64,000 bases of DNA from Bacteroidota bacterium (GTDB lineage: Bacteria; Bacteroidota; Bacteroidia; Chitinophagales; BACL12): assembly GCA_016706255.1 (NCBI GenBank), contig JADJJZ010000003.1, positions 654,501 through 718,500 of the forward strand, in the 5' to 3' direction. The notes beneath the pieces were generated by a model. It was not told the DNA's origin. It saw nothing but the letters and a program-made list of their open reading frames with translations, and did no database searches. Below, one piece after another: positions 9,473-18,882 of the stretch; positions within the stretch are counted from its first letter, which is position 1, and the number at the start of each line of letters is the position of its first letter. Position numbers and translations under genes: made by a program.

Positions 9473-10347
9473 GAGTGGTTTATCGTAAAGATTGAATTAA
9501 GTTTATGACTTTTATTTTTTTCTAAAATTGACATTATTTAAACAGCCGAAACCACGGAGCAACACAGAGGAAATACACAAAGGTCACGGAGAATTTCGGC
9601 TAAAATTGTTATTTATTGTGATTAATTTTCAATAAATTGTATAATTAAATTTTTTCGAAAAATTCTTTGTGTTCTTTGTGGGCTGTTTCCTCCGTGCACT
9701 TTTGTGGTTTCGGCTGTTAAGGTGGAATTAAATTAATACTGAGTGGTTTATCGAAAAGATTGAATTAGGTTTATGACTTTTTCTTTTTTCTAAAATTGAC
9801 ATTATTTAAACAGCCGAGACCACGGAGCAACACAGAGGAAATACACACAAAGGTCACGGAGAATTTCGGCTAAAATTGTTATTTATTGTGATTAATTTTC
9901 AATAAATTGTATAATTAAATTTTTTCGAAAAATTCTTTGTGTTCTTTGTGGGCTGTTTCCTCCGTGCACTTTGTGGTTTCGGCTGTTAAAGGTGGAATTA
10001 AATTAATACTGAGTGGTTTATCGAAAAGATTGAATTAAGTTTATGACTTTTACTTTTTTCTAAAATTGACATTATTTAAACAGCCGAAACCACGGAGCAA
10101 CACAGAGGAAATACACACAAAGGTCACGGAGAATTTCGGCTAAAATTGTTATTTATTGTGATTAATTTTCAATAAATTGTATAATTAAATTTTTTCGAAA
10201 AATTCTTTGTGTTCTTTGTGGGCTGTTTCCTCCGTGCACTTTGTGGTTTCGGCTGTTAAAGGTGGAATTAAATTAATACTGAGTGGTTTATCGAAAAGAT
10301 TGAATTAAGTTTATGACTTTTCTTTTTCTAAATTGACATTATTTAAA
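9473..10347. repeat. Tandem array: three 268-270 bp units plus a partial fourth
   Basis: Units start at 9473, 9741, 10011 and 10281 with GAGTGGTTTATCG and are nearly identical. The fourth stops after 67 bases. Each full unit contains a 178-bp element (9541-9718 in the first) bounded by the perfect 15-base inverted repeat AACAGCCGAAACCAC / GTGGTTTCGGCTGTT. Its interior is A/T-rich and encodes nothing. The inner ends also pair partly (CGGAG / CTCCG and AGAGGAAA). The structure looks like a MITE-type or hairpin element that was amplified in tandem together with its flank. Confidence 0.9.
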
Positions 10348-10355
10348 TAAAAAAA

Positions 10356-10409
10356 GCCACTAAAAAACGCAAAGATTATTTTACAATCTACTTAGCGTTC
10401 CTTAGTGGC
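10356..10409. repeat. Hairpin repeat (GCCACTAA family)
   Basis: Arms GCCACTAAAAAACGC and GCGTTCCTTAGTGGC pair at 13 of 15 positions around a 24-base A/T-rich loop. It replaces the 178-bp element at the end of the tandem array and may terminate transcription from the convergent genes on either side. Confidence 0.6.
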
Positions 10410-10490
10410 CTTCGCGACTCCGCGGTTATGGCTGTTAAATAATGAGATTAATTTGATTTTAATCACTCATCTCTCATCACTCATCCCTCA

Positions 10491-11709
10491 TCACATTACC
10501 ATAATCTTCTGAGAAACAGTTTGTTCACCACTTATTAAGGTTACGATATAAAGTCCGGTGCAAATGATTCCAAGTTTAAATCAATTTTATTAGTGGAGTT
10601 ATAATTGCGTGTGATTAATTGTTTGCCATGTGAATCAGACACCTGAACCAAAACCGGCTCGATGAAGTATATTCAATACGCAATACCGATGTAACAGGAT
10701 TAGGATATACATTTAAGCTGGAAGCCAATTCCTGATTTATTGATGTGCTGGCATATTTATTTTTTGCAAATTGCGAATTATCACAAACAATTTCAGAAAC
10801 TAAACTTGGAATAAATCCGGATACATACGTATCGGTTAAGGTATTTATCGCAACCATTTTAAGCAAATTGGTAGTGTCGATGGCTGCAATTAAATACTTG
10901 CTGGTATTTTGATCAAAACAAGACGAGCCACCTACGTAGTATGGGAATTCAGCTAAATCGACACGGTTAATAATATCACCGGTTACTGTATTTATTTCAA
11001 TAACATATCTTCCACTGAAATTAAATAACGTGTCGTAAGTATCATTTAAAGCGAATAATTTATCATTCTCATTATCATAATTAACACCAAAAATATTATT
11101 TATTGGTGCTGTAGTATTTAAAATAGTTCTTGTATATGAAAAAACACTATCTCTCACCGAAATGGCATATAAACCTATAGCAGGATCATTCGTGTAGCCT
11201 ACATAGTAAATAATACCATTGTTGGAATCAAAACCAATTGCATCAGTAACAATACCAATCACGCCGGGCTCATTAATAATACCAATTAAACTATCTTCAT
11301 TCGTGTTCACATTTAATTCGTAAATGCTGATATTTTCATCCGTTTCCATAATGAGGTTATACATTTTTCCGGTGCTCATATCAAATTCTGATATATTGGA
11401 ATATGCAGAACCATCAACAAGATTTTCTTCAGCAGTTCCCGAATTAAAAGAATACAAACCCGAACTGTCGCCCGAAATTCCCGTTAAATAATAATTCGCA
11501 TTGTATGCATCAAATGCTGATGAAGAAAAATAATAACCATCCAATAATGATGGTGTTACAGTTACCGACAAAGAATCAAACGCCTCCCACTGAACAACGT
11601 CAATTTTAGCAGTTGAATCGTTAACGGAAGCTCCGATAAGGGTGATTTGTGCACTTACAGCGGCATTGAGGACAAAAACAGCCGCTAGGCTAAGTATTAG
11701 TTTTTTCAT
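10491..11709 (-). pseudogene. T9SS-exported beta-propeller-like protein (two frameshifts)
   Basis: The signal peptide MKKLILSLAAVFVLNAAVSAQ is followed by roughly 300 residues of repeated short beta-strand units (YYLTGISGDSSGLYSFN, FDSNNGIIYYVGYTND, YDNENDKLFALND), as in proteins that fold as beta-propellers. LNVYPNPVTS at about residue 335 opens a T9SS type A sorting domain. The frame then breaks. Two one-base gains (near 10655 and 10560) restore EPVLVQVSDSHGKQLITRNY, SFAPGLYIVTLISGEQ and a stop at 10491. The corrected length is about 406 residues. The function is unknown. The gene faces the preceding cargo gene across the tandem array. Confidence 0.75.
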
Positions 11710-11948
11710 GATTCTAAGTTTAGTCTCCTAACACCGGGAAGGCGGGATTGTTCACGTTTGGCATACTTTTCTTTATTAACAAGGGTTTTAAGCCCGTCTC
11801 CCGGGGTTTGTTGTCGTGGAGTTTCCAACTCCAGACGCCACCCCGGTCTCTGACCGCATTAAACGAGCGATCCCAAATTACCTGCAAGTAGAATCTAATG
11901 GAATTTCAATTTTTCAAAATTCCTTTTGCAAAATGCGAAATTTTGTAA

Positions 11949-12551
11949 CTACGGCTTTACCCCAAAAATTCGTGCATAAGGTTTCACCACCTTTTTTATA
12001 ATCCGAAAAAATATCGGTGGCGGACCTGCAGGAACAGAGTCGAACAATTCATCCAACACACAAATTTTTGCAAACATTTTTAATGTAAGCCCATTCGATT
12101 GCATTAATGGATATAACTGATCAAGCGAATAAACAAATTCAACAGGCACAAAATCTTCCGGTTTTTCTGAACGCAGCACAACTTCGTTATTGGTAGTATT
12201 CCACATTTTATGGTAAGCCCCTGCGGGAAAATTAATGCGTCCACCTGCACCAACCTGTTCCTCTTTTCCATTTAATTTATAATTCAAAGTGCCACTCACA
12301 ACACTAATAGTTTCATGCATATGTTCGTGCATATGTTCAGGCGGCCCCGCTGCATGTGGCGCCAAAGTCAGTTCACAAAAAACTTTATTTCCTTCCTGCC
12401 GTAAAATTTTTTGGGTAATACCTTCACCCGTTGAGGTATATGTTTGACCCGCCTTAAAATAATTATTCAACTCCGGTTTTTTCAACGGGAATAATAAATT
12501 ATAAATAACAGGTAAAATTAAAATGCCGCCGATGATATAAAGAATTAACAT
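11949..12551 (-). CDS. Membrane-anchored cupin-domain protein
   Basis: This intact 200-residue protein begins with one N-terminal helix (MLILYIIGGILILPVIYNLL) that probably anchors it in the inner membrane. A single cupin barrel follows, with the metal-ligand motif HMHEHMHE at about residues 73-80 and the second motif region GGRINFPAGAYHKMWN near residue 105, whose His would complete the site. The C-terminal 60 residues are helical and lack a known motif. No substrate can be named. It stands alone. The 240 bases before the preceding cargo gene hold a copy of the GTCGTGGAGTTTCCAACTCC repeat found in the larger blocks. Confidence 0.75.
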   Translation of the reverse strand: MLILYIIGGILILPVIYNLLFPLKKPELNNYFKAGQTYTSTGEGITQKILRQEGNKVFCELTLAPHAAGPPEHMHEHMHETISVVSGTLNYKLNGKEEQVGAGGRINFPAGAYHKMWNTTNNEVVLRSEKPEDFVPVEFVYSLDQLYPLMQSNGLTLKMFAKICVLDELFDSVPAGPPPIFFRIIKKVVKPYARIFGVKP

Positions 12552-12658
12552 AACATGTGTGTTTGATAAAGAAAATCAAATATAAACTATAATAACCAAA
12601 ACATTAAATACCGGCATTTATTTTTTAAAACATTTAATAATTATTGAATATTTTTATT

Positions 12659-13467
12659 GGAGCATCAACATCCCCCACGCCAGCACAACCCGCACCGGCT
12701 TTTCGTTACAACAAACCTCCTAATATAAATTTTTCCAAGTTGTAATAGAGCTCCGTATGAAAATACTGTAGTAATAATGTATTCCTTACTCCCAATCCGG
12801 CTGTTAATCAGCACATCAGCACATTAACACATTAGCACATTAGTTCGTTTGTTTTCACTACAATCCGGGCTAGGATATACTTGTATCTAATCTATCACAA
12901 AAATTATGGAACCCCGCTGGGGTTCTATCCGATTAGTGGGGGATATTTGTTAAAAATATGCAACCTCTAAAGAGGTTGGTTTTGTGTTTTAGCGAATTTT
13001 GGGTTAAACAAGTTACTTTTACCTCATACGGCACGTAAACCTAAAGAGGTTGGTTTTGTGCTTTATCGCATTTTTTTTAAACAAGTCACTCGTGCGTCAT
13101 CCAACAAGTAAATCTAAAGAGGTTGTTTTTTGCACATTTTTGAAAAAAAAATGGGACTATGTAATACGTGAGGTAAATCTAAAGAGATTGTTTTTTTATG
13201 GCATTTTTGAAAAAAAATGTCATGCATGTCTCACCGTTTAGTAAACTTAATCAGTTTATTTAATTGGCATTTTTTGTTAAAAAAATCTCACTCCGTATCA
13301 TTAAGAAATTAAACGCAAAGTAATTTAATTTACAATCAAAATTATCTTTATTAAACAAATCATAATTGTTCCCACCAGCAATTTTCAACCCCGTTGAAAA
13401 TTGCTGGTGGCTGTTGTCGTGGAGTTTCCAACTCCAGACGCCACCCCGGTCTCCGACCGCAGTAAAT
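12659..13467 (+). repeat. Composite non-coding repeat block, copy 1 (longest)
   Basis: The block opens with GGAGCATCAACATCCCCCAC, passes GCCGGCTTTTCGTTA and runs of GCACATCAGCACATTA. It continues through ATCCGGGCTAGGAT and a GGAACCCC/GGGGTTC hairpin. Next come five to six degenerate units of 63-79 bp starting GTAAATCTAAAGAGGTTG, each carrying a short GGCATTTTT-AAAAATGTC hairpin. A perfect inverted repeat GCAATTTTCAACCCC / GTTGAAAATTGC leads to the end module TCGTGGAGTTTCCAACTCCA with CCGGTCTCCGACCGCAG. Related blocks in the same orientation lie at 18440, 21535, 25866 and 28325. Short open frames inside it are not genes. Confidence 0.85.
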
Positions 13468-13503
13468 GATAATTTATTTAGGAGCACTAAATAGAATTCA
13501 CTC

Positions 13504-13731
13504 TTACTCCACCCTAATCCCCTGCCTGTTTGCTTCACATGCATTGCAATAAAAATTACCATCACAGCCAATTACGCCGGGGCAAGAAGTGTTACAAATA
13601 TCACCTTTGTGTTCAGCGTGAAATTTGGCATCATAACAACCGGTTGATTCTTTGCTACAGGAAAAAACGAAACAACTTAATATTGTTAAAACAAAGTAGT
13701 TGAATATTTTATTAGTTTTTATTAAGTTCAT
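13504..13731 (-). CDS. Small lipoprotein with a Kazal-type inhibitor-like domain
   Basis: The product is 75 residues. After a hydrophobic signal, the lipobox region FVFSC (Cys near residue 25) predicts a lipid anchor. The remaining 50 residues hold six to seven Cys, including CPGVIGCDGNFYCNACEANR, which follows the Kazal pattern (C-x6-[GD]-x2-Y-x2-C-x2-C). Kazal domains inhibit serine proteases. In bacteria this kind of short lipoprotein is known but seldom studied. The start at 13731 is the only Met that gives a signal peptide. It is preceded by the first of two duplicated membrane genes and followed by repeat block 1. Confidence 0.75.
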   Translation of the reverse strand: MNLIKTNKIFNYFVLTILSCFVFSCSKESTGCYDAKFHAEHKGDICNTSCPGVIGCDGNFYCNACEANRQGIRVE

Positions 13732-13750
13732 TTTTAATTGGATTTAAATA

Positions 13751-14278
13751 CTACATATTGTTTGTTGGTATTTTAATATCAGTAATTCCGGTTTTGTTTT
13801 TGAGTTTATCTACCATCGCAAAAAAACCAACTACGTGTTGGTGACAAATAATTTTTTTATTAGCCGAACGAAGGGTCAGTTGTTGCGAAAATTTGCTGAA
13901 CTTTATTGAGGTAATTTCATTCAGTGGAATCTCTATTAATTTATTAAACACTGTTCGTTTTGTTACCGCTTCAACCGTAAGCCGAAATTCAACCCTGCGT
14001 TGATGAAACACCATAAACCCGCCTGAACCGAAAAAAAATAAAAAAAAGAATAATATTAAACTCCAGTCGCCGGGTTTATAATCGTGTATGCTTAGGCCTA
14101 TCATAATTAATCCGAGCGCAATAAAAATAAAACCTAAATACCGGTACACATTCGGCATCTTAAATAAATCATCACCCGCTTCGGTTTTAAGGGGTGCCGA
14201 TGCTGAAGCTTTATTTGCTAATGCAATTACAGCGCCAATTGCTAAAGCCGTGATTATATTTCCAATAATTGAATCCAT
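13751..14278 (-). CDS. Membrane protein with a PH-like C-terminal domain, copy 1
   Basis: This 175-residue protein is intact. It has an N-terminal hydrophobic helix (IIGNIITALAIGAVIALA), then after PNVYRYLGF two helices at about residues 48-85. A cytosolic domain follows with VEFRLTVEAVTKR, NEITSIKFSKFSQQLTLRS and a final helix GFFAMVDKLKNKTG. The strand-rich segment closed by one helix resembles bacterial PH-type (YdbT-like) domains, but I rate that only as likely. A near-identical neighbour (14361-14890) shows a recent tandem duplication that includes the intergenic DNA. Confidence 0.65.
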   Translation of the reverse strand: MDSIIGNIITALAIGAVIALANKASASAPLKTEAGDDLFKMPNVYRYLGFIFIALGLIMIGLSIHDYKPGDWSLILFFFLFFFGSGGFMVFHQRRVEFRLTVEAVTKRTVFNKLIEIPLNEITSIKFSKFSQQLTLRSANKKIICHQHVVGFFAMVDKLKNKTGITDIKIPTNNM

Positions 14279-14360
14279 ACATGAATATTATTTAAAACCT
14301 AATTTGGTGAGCTGAAAAAATCTAGTTTTCATCAGATTCATTTTTAATTGGATTTACATT

Positions 14361-14890
14361 CTAAATATAGTGTGTTGTTATTTTAATATCAGTAATTCCG
14401 GTTTTGTTTTTGAGTTTTTCTACCATAGCAAAAAAACCAACCACTTGTTGGCGACAAATAATTTTTTTATTAGCCGAACGAATGGTCAGTTGTTGCGAAA
14501 ATTTGCTGAATTTTATTGAAGTAATTTCATTCAAAGGAATCACTATTAATTTATTAAACACAGTTCGCTTTGTTACAGCTTCCTCCGTAAGCCGAAATTC
14601 AACCCTGCGTTGACGAAACACCATAAAACCGCTCGTAACGAAAAAAAATAAAAATACTATTAAACTCCGGTCGCCCGGTTTATAATCCCGTATCCTTAGG
14701 CCTGTCATAATTAATGTGAGCGCAATCAAAATAAAACCTAAATACCGCATACATTCGGAATCTTAAATAAATCATCACCCGCCTCGGTTTTAAGGGGTGC
14801 CGATGCTGAAGCTTTATTTGCTAATGCAATTACAGCACCAATTCCACCAATTGCTAAAGCCGTAATTATAATTCCAATAATTGATTCCAT
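14361..14890 (-). CDS. Membrane protein with a PH-like C-terminal domain, copy 2 (frameshifted)
   Basis: This is a duplicate of the preceding gene, with roughly 85% identical residues. From MESIIGIIITALAIGG (14890) the frame runs to KIPNV. One base is missing near 14745, and the rest continues from RYLGFILIALTLIM to the end at 14361. Restoring the base gives a protein of about 176 residues with the same three helices and PH-like domain. The small differences from copy 1 include RIRDYKPGD for SIHDYKPGD and an insertion of GGI in the first helix. Either the break is an assembly error or the second copy is decaying. Confidence 0.65.
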
Positions 14891-14946
14891 ACGTAAATAT
14901 AATTTAAAACTTAATTTGGTAAACTGAACAAGCCTCCATACACATA

Positions 14947-15430
14947 TCAATTGCCATCCAAACCAACCATTCCAATAATTGTAGGATAATTGTTATCGGC
15001 AATAAAATCAAATTCCGGATCGCGGGCAACTTTCGTTATTTTTTTCTCAGGTTCTTCCGCAATTTTTCAATATCTTTTATCTCATTAATTTTTTCACTGT
15101 CCATTTGTAATAATTTAAACGCAATATTTTCTTTACTAACAAAATAAAAGTTGAATCGCCATCACTTTCTTTAAATCCATTGTTAATGGGCGATAAAATA
15201 TTAACGGTATCACCCGTCTCCTGCGAAACAGCTATGATTTGAACATAATAATCCATATTCTTATTGTAGTTTGGTCCCTGACTGCTATAAATGAGTTTTA
15301 TAGGCTCTTTATCTTTCAGGGCTTGCTCATCCATATGAAATTTTTCAATATCCCAATATTTATATTGGTTATTGCAACTGATAATTACAAAAACGAATAG
15401 CACAAAAACGGTGGCAAATTTTATTTTCAT
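14947..15430 (-). pseudogene. Lipoprotein of unknown function (two frameshifts)
   Basis: A lipobox signal peptide MKIKFATVFVLFVFVIISCN starts at 15430. The body contains KFHMDEQALKDKEPIKLIY, YYVQIIAVSQETGDTVNIL and DSTFIL. Two missing bases (near 15145 and 15060) then restore FVSKENIAFKLLQMDSEKI and KKITKVARDPEFDFIADN, with the end at 14947 (about 161 residues). The charged helical C-terminal half suggests a compact periplasmic or surface domain. I do not recognise the family. Confidence 0.55.
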
Positions 15431-15604
15431 GGTTACAAATTAATACAACTAAGGTATTTTAAAATAAACAAAATTGCAAATGTAAGCTGCCTTGCTTATA
15501 AAGCTCCCTTCCCAATCCCGGCATAGTCTAAATCCTGTAACAGGTGCAACTACATGGTTTGTAATTGGTCATATATTTAATATCTTTATAATCATAAACC
15601 CGAT

Positions 15605-17518
15605 ATGAGCACGTATACTTCCCGCAACAGCAATGTAAATTGCAATCGGTTATCCATTTATGCGATAATTTATTGTTGCTATACATTGTTTTTCCATCCC
15701 GTAATATAGCTTATGGCCAACAATTCAACTGGGGCTGGGCCAGTCAGGTGCATGGAAATTACAACGATGAAATTCAAAAAGTGAGCACTAATGCAAAGGG
15801 TGAAATGCTTGTTTCAGGAGCGTTCTTTAGTAGTGCCATTCAATGGGGCGATACTATGCTTATAAATCCCTACGAAAATGATGCAGTCGGAGTTTATTTT
15901 GGAAAAGTAAATACACAGGGGAATTAAAATGGGCTAATAAAATATTTTGTGCCCCCGGCTACTGGGAAACAGATTTATTTTTTAGAGATGCTGATATAAA
16001 TAATTTTGGTGAGAGTTTTGTTGCAGGTCATATTACCTACTATGGAATTATGGTTGATACCTTAATTCTTAATGTTGAAGGTGGTGATGATAGTAACAGC
16101 GGATTTGCTACACGTTTTGATGCAAACGGAAAAGTATTGTGGGCACACGTTTATGAGAGCGGTTGCGATGTTGCCAATATCATAGCGGATAATTACGGCG
16201 GCTTTTATATTACGGGAACCCTAAGATATTATGCGCAAGTCGATTTTGGTGATACCATTTTATATAACCCTTTAACTGAAACTCAGGCTTATATTGCGCA
16301 TTACAATAGCAATAATGTTGTTGATTGGGCTAAATTAATACAAGGAAATATTAATGAAATTCACGGGCAGTCAATTAAAAATGACGAAATACTCATTTAT
16401 GGTGATTATGAATCATATGTAGAGGTTAATCAATTAACCATTGATGATTTCTCAATAACTTGTATGTCGGAAACTGCAAATTGTAGTTTCTGGGGTAAAT
16501 TAAATATAAAGGGTGAAGTGCAGTGGTTGAACAATGTTGCTGATGAACCAATTACCGTTTATAACCGATTTGAAGTGAAGGACGGTTACAAACAATTTAT
16601 TTCGTTCGATAGTCCGTACATTACAGTATTGGGCGATACAGTGTATGGTGATGCTGAATATTATTATTCAAATCGCATGTTGTCGTTTGATAAAAATGGA
16701 TTTTTTTTAGGAGCTGATATAATGCCTCAACAAATTGGGAATGCAGCGAGCCAATTGTATATGGCACCAACCGAAATTGGTATGCTACATTAAATTTAAT
16801 TGATTCGGTTTCTTGTGGCGAAAATATTATTTATAACACTTCAATCAAATCTGACCCTGTTGTTTTGGAATTAGATGATGCATTCAACGCTATAGATTGT
16901 TATCATCAGGAATTGGAATATTCCAGTCATAGTCCTGTAATTAACTGGGACAGATTCGGTAATAAAGTGATGACCGGAAGTTTTAGTGGTGATACACTTC
17001 AATTTGGTCCGGATGTTTTAACAAACCTGCAGTTGCGATTTCAATATGATGCATATATCGCTTATGAAAATCGTTGCGATACCGTTTTATCATCTTTAAC
17101 GTTGCAGGATAATGTGCTTAAAGCACCGGATGGTGTTGGATGGACCTGGTATGTGAACGATAGTTTAATGATGGAACAAACCGGTCAGGTTATTTTGCCC
17201 TTGTATTCCGGCTACTATACTGCAAGCGCAACACAAGCTGATGGTTGTGTTAAATGGACAAAACCAATTTGGTTTGATAGTAATATTGAACCCGGTCAAA
17301 TTTTTATTTATCCGAATCCATCAAGCGGAAATTGCACCATCTTGTTGCCCGAAGTAATTACTTATTGTAATATTTACAATATCTCCGGTCAACTTGTTTA
17401 TACCTGTTTGCCAAATACAAAAATCACACTCGAATTAAACAATCTGGCATCCGGCACTTATTTTATTAAATCCGGAAATGAGCAGCATGTGTATTCATCA
17501 AAATTCATTATCCTTTAA
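15605..17518 (+). pseudogene. T9SS-exported repeat protein, SBBP-like (three frameshifts)
   Basis: The ATG at 15605 gives MSTYTSRNSN and a hydrophobic segment. One base is missing in a T-run near 15690, after which NIAYGQQFNWGW begins the mature protein. Repeats such as GFATRFDANGKVLWAHVYES and AYIAHYNSNNVVDWAKLIQG resemble SBBP/beta-propeller units that track an object and its 'cost' per blade. Further one-base losses lie near 15922 (G-run) and 16778. IFIYPNPSSG at the end opens a T9SS type A sorting domain finishing at 17518. The corrected length is about 638 residues. The function is unknown. The next cargo gene starts only 9 bases later, so the two are probably co-transcribed. Confidence 0.75.
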
Positions 17519-17527
17519 ATTATTGGT

Positions 17528-18406
17528 ATGTCAAAATTTACCCTTACAGATTACGCTATTTTTTCTGCCGTTTTTTTACAAACACAAAACCTGCAGGCAG
17601 AAGTTATTCATGTTGATATTGAACCGGACGTTGTTTTAGATGATGACGGTGAACTATATCTTTTAGATTTTGATCAGGATGGTAATAATGATTTCAGGTT
17701 TGTACACGATCAAGGAGGCTATGCTCCTGATTATGGTTCAGTGAATTTTTATTTTGATCGGGTATTTGCCGGTGTTGTAAATTATAATAATTGGATTGCA
17801 GGAACATATTTTACAGTAGGAAGTGTTATGTATAGTTCATTTATGACCTATCGCCCCTACATGATACCGTTTGCATATCCAATCGGTGTAATGTTGAGTT
17901 TTCAGGATGGTTATGCTCAACTTGCAGCGGAATTTGTTGTTGATTCGGCCGGTGAATTTTATAATGAAGAAGGAAAGTGGGTAGCAGGAGGCGAAGCATT
18001 TTTCGGTATCCGCACAAAACGCGACGAACATTATTATTATGGTTGGATACGCGCCACAGTTGCCGATTCCGCAAAATCAATAGCCCTTCACGATTATGCC
18101 TATGAAACAATTGCAGATAAAACCATAATTGCCGGTGATAGTTTAGGCACCATGTCCGTTTCCACATCATCATTGCAACCAATAAATATCACCTGCAACG
18201 GAACAACATTATTTATTCAAACAAATGAATCATATAATATTAATCAAACCGAATTAATTATTTATGATTTATCCGGCAAACAAGTTTTTAGCAAACAATT
18301 ATCCGCAGGCAATCAATCAATTCAACTCCCACTGCAAACCGGAATATATATCGCAACCTGTAATTATAATGGTGATATAATTTCCAAAACAATTTCAATC
18401 CTCTAA
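17528..18406 (+). CDS. T9SS-exported protein, family with YGWIR motif (member 1)
   Basis: This 292-residue protein is intact. Its N-terminus (MSKFTLTDYAIFSAVFLQTQ) acts as the export signal. The body shows VIHVDIEPDVVLDDDGELYL followed by DFDQDGNNDFRF, an acidic DxDxDGxxD motif that suggests calcium binding. The core motif YYYGWIRATVADSAKSIALH is followed by DYAYETIADKTI. Paralogues at 24780-25715 and 23145-24746 share the EPD, DGxxDF and GWIR blocks, so this is a local gene family. A T9SS type A sorting domain occupies the last 75 residues (IYDLSGKQVFSKQLSAGNQS). The function is unknown. Confidence 0.75.
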   Translation: MSKFTLTDYAIFSAVFLQTQNLQAEVIHVDIEPDVVLDDDGELYLLDFDQDGNNDFRFVHDQGGYAPDYGSVNFYFDRVFAGVVNYNNWIAGTYFTVGSVMYSSFMTYRPYMIPFAYPIGVMLSFQDGYAQLAAEFVVDSAGEFYNEEGKWVAGGEAFFGIRTKRDEHYYYGWIRATVADSAKSIALHDYAYETIADKTIIAGDSLGTMSVSTSSLQPINITCNGTTLFIQTNESYNINQTELIIYDLSGKQVFSKQLSAGNQSIQLPLQTGIYIATCNYNGDIISKTISIL

Positions 18407-18439
18407 TCCCAAAGGAGCACTAAGCAAATTGTAATAATT

Positions 18440-18862
18440 GGAGCATCACCATCCCCCACGCCATCAAAATCGTTGCCGGCTTTTCGTTGCAACAAACCTC
18501 CTAATATAATTTTTCCAAGTTGTAATAGAGCTCCGTATGAAAATACTGTAGTAATAATGTATTCCTCACTCCCAATCCGCTGTTAATCAGCACATCAGCA
18601 CATCATCACATTAGCACATTAAGTATGTTTGTTTTCACTACAATCCGGGCTAGGATTTACTTGTATCTATTCTATCACAAAAATTATGGAACCCCGGGGC
18701 CTAGGGGTTCTATCCGATTTTAGGGGATATTTGTTAAAAATATGCAACCCCTACCTCATCCGGCAGGTAAATCTAAAGAGGTTGGTGTTGTGCTTTAATG
18801 CATTTTTTTTTAAACAAGTCATTCTTGTCATTAGGTGGGTAAACTTAAAAGGGGTCTATTTT
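18440..18862 (+). repeat. Composite repeat block, copy 2 (truncated)
   Basis: It shares the opening GGAGCATCACCATCCCCCAC module, the GCACATCAGCACATCATCAC run, ATCCGGGCTAGGATTTAC, a GGAACCCC-GGGGTTC hairpin (here interrupted by GGGGCCTA) and the first two GTAAATCTAAAGAGG units. The later units and the TCGTGGAGTTTCC end module are missing. It lies between convergent cargo genes. Confidence 0.85.
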
Positions 18863-18882
18863 AATGTTATATAAAAAAGCAA

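Noticed and set aside
13050..13241. Open frames inside the repeat blocks (also 18629-18874 and 21809-22072)
   Set aside because: The similar translations come from the same non-coding units; they contain no domain and change frame between copies.
12959..13320. Regularly spaced units resembling a CRISPR array
   Set aside because: Units are 63-79 bp, diverged from each other along their whole length, with no alternation of constant repeat and unique spacer, and no cas gene is present.
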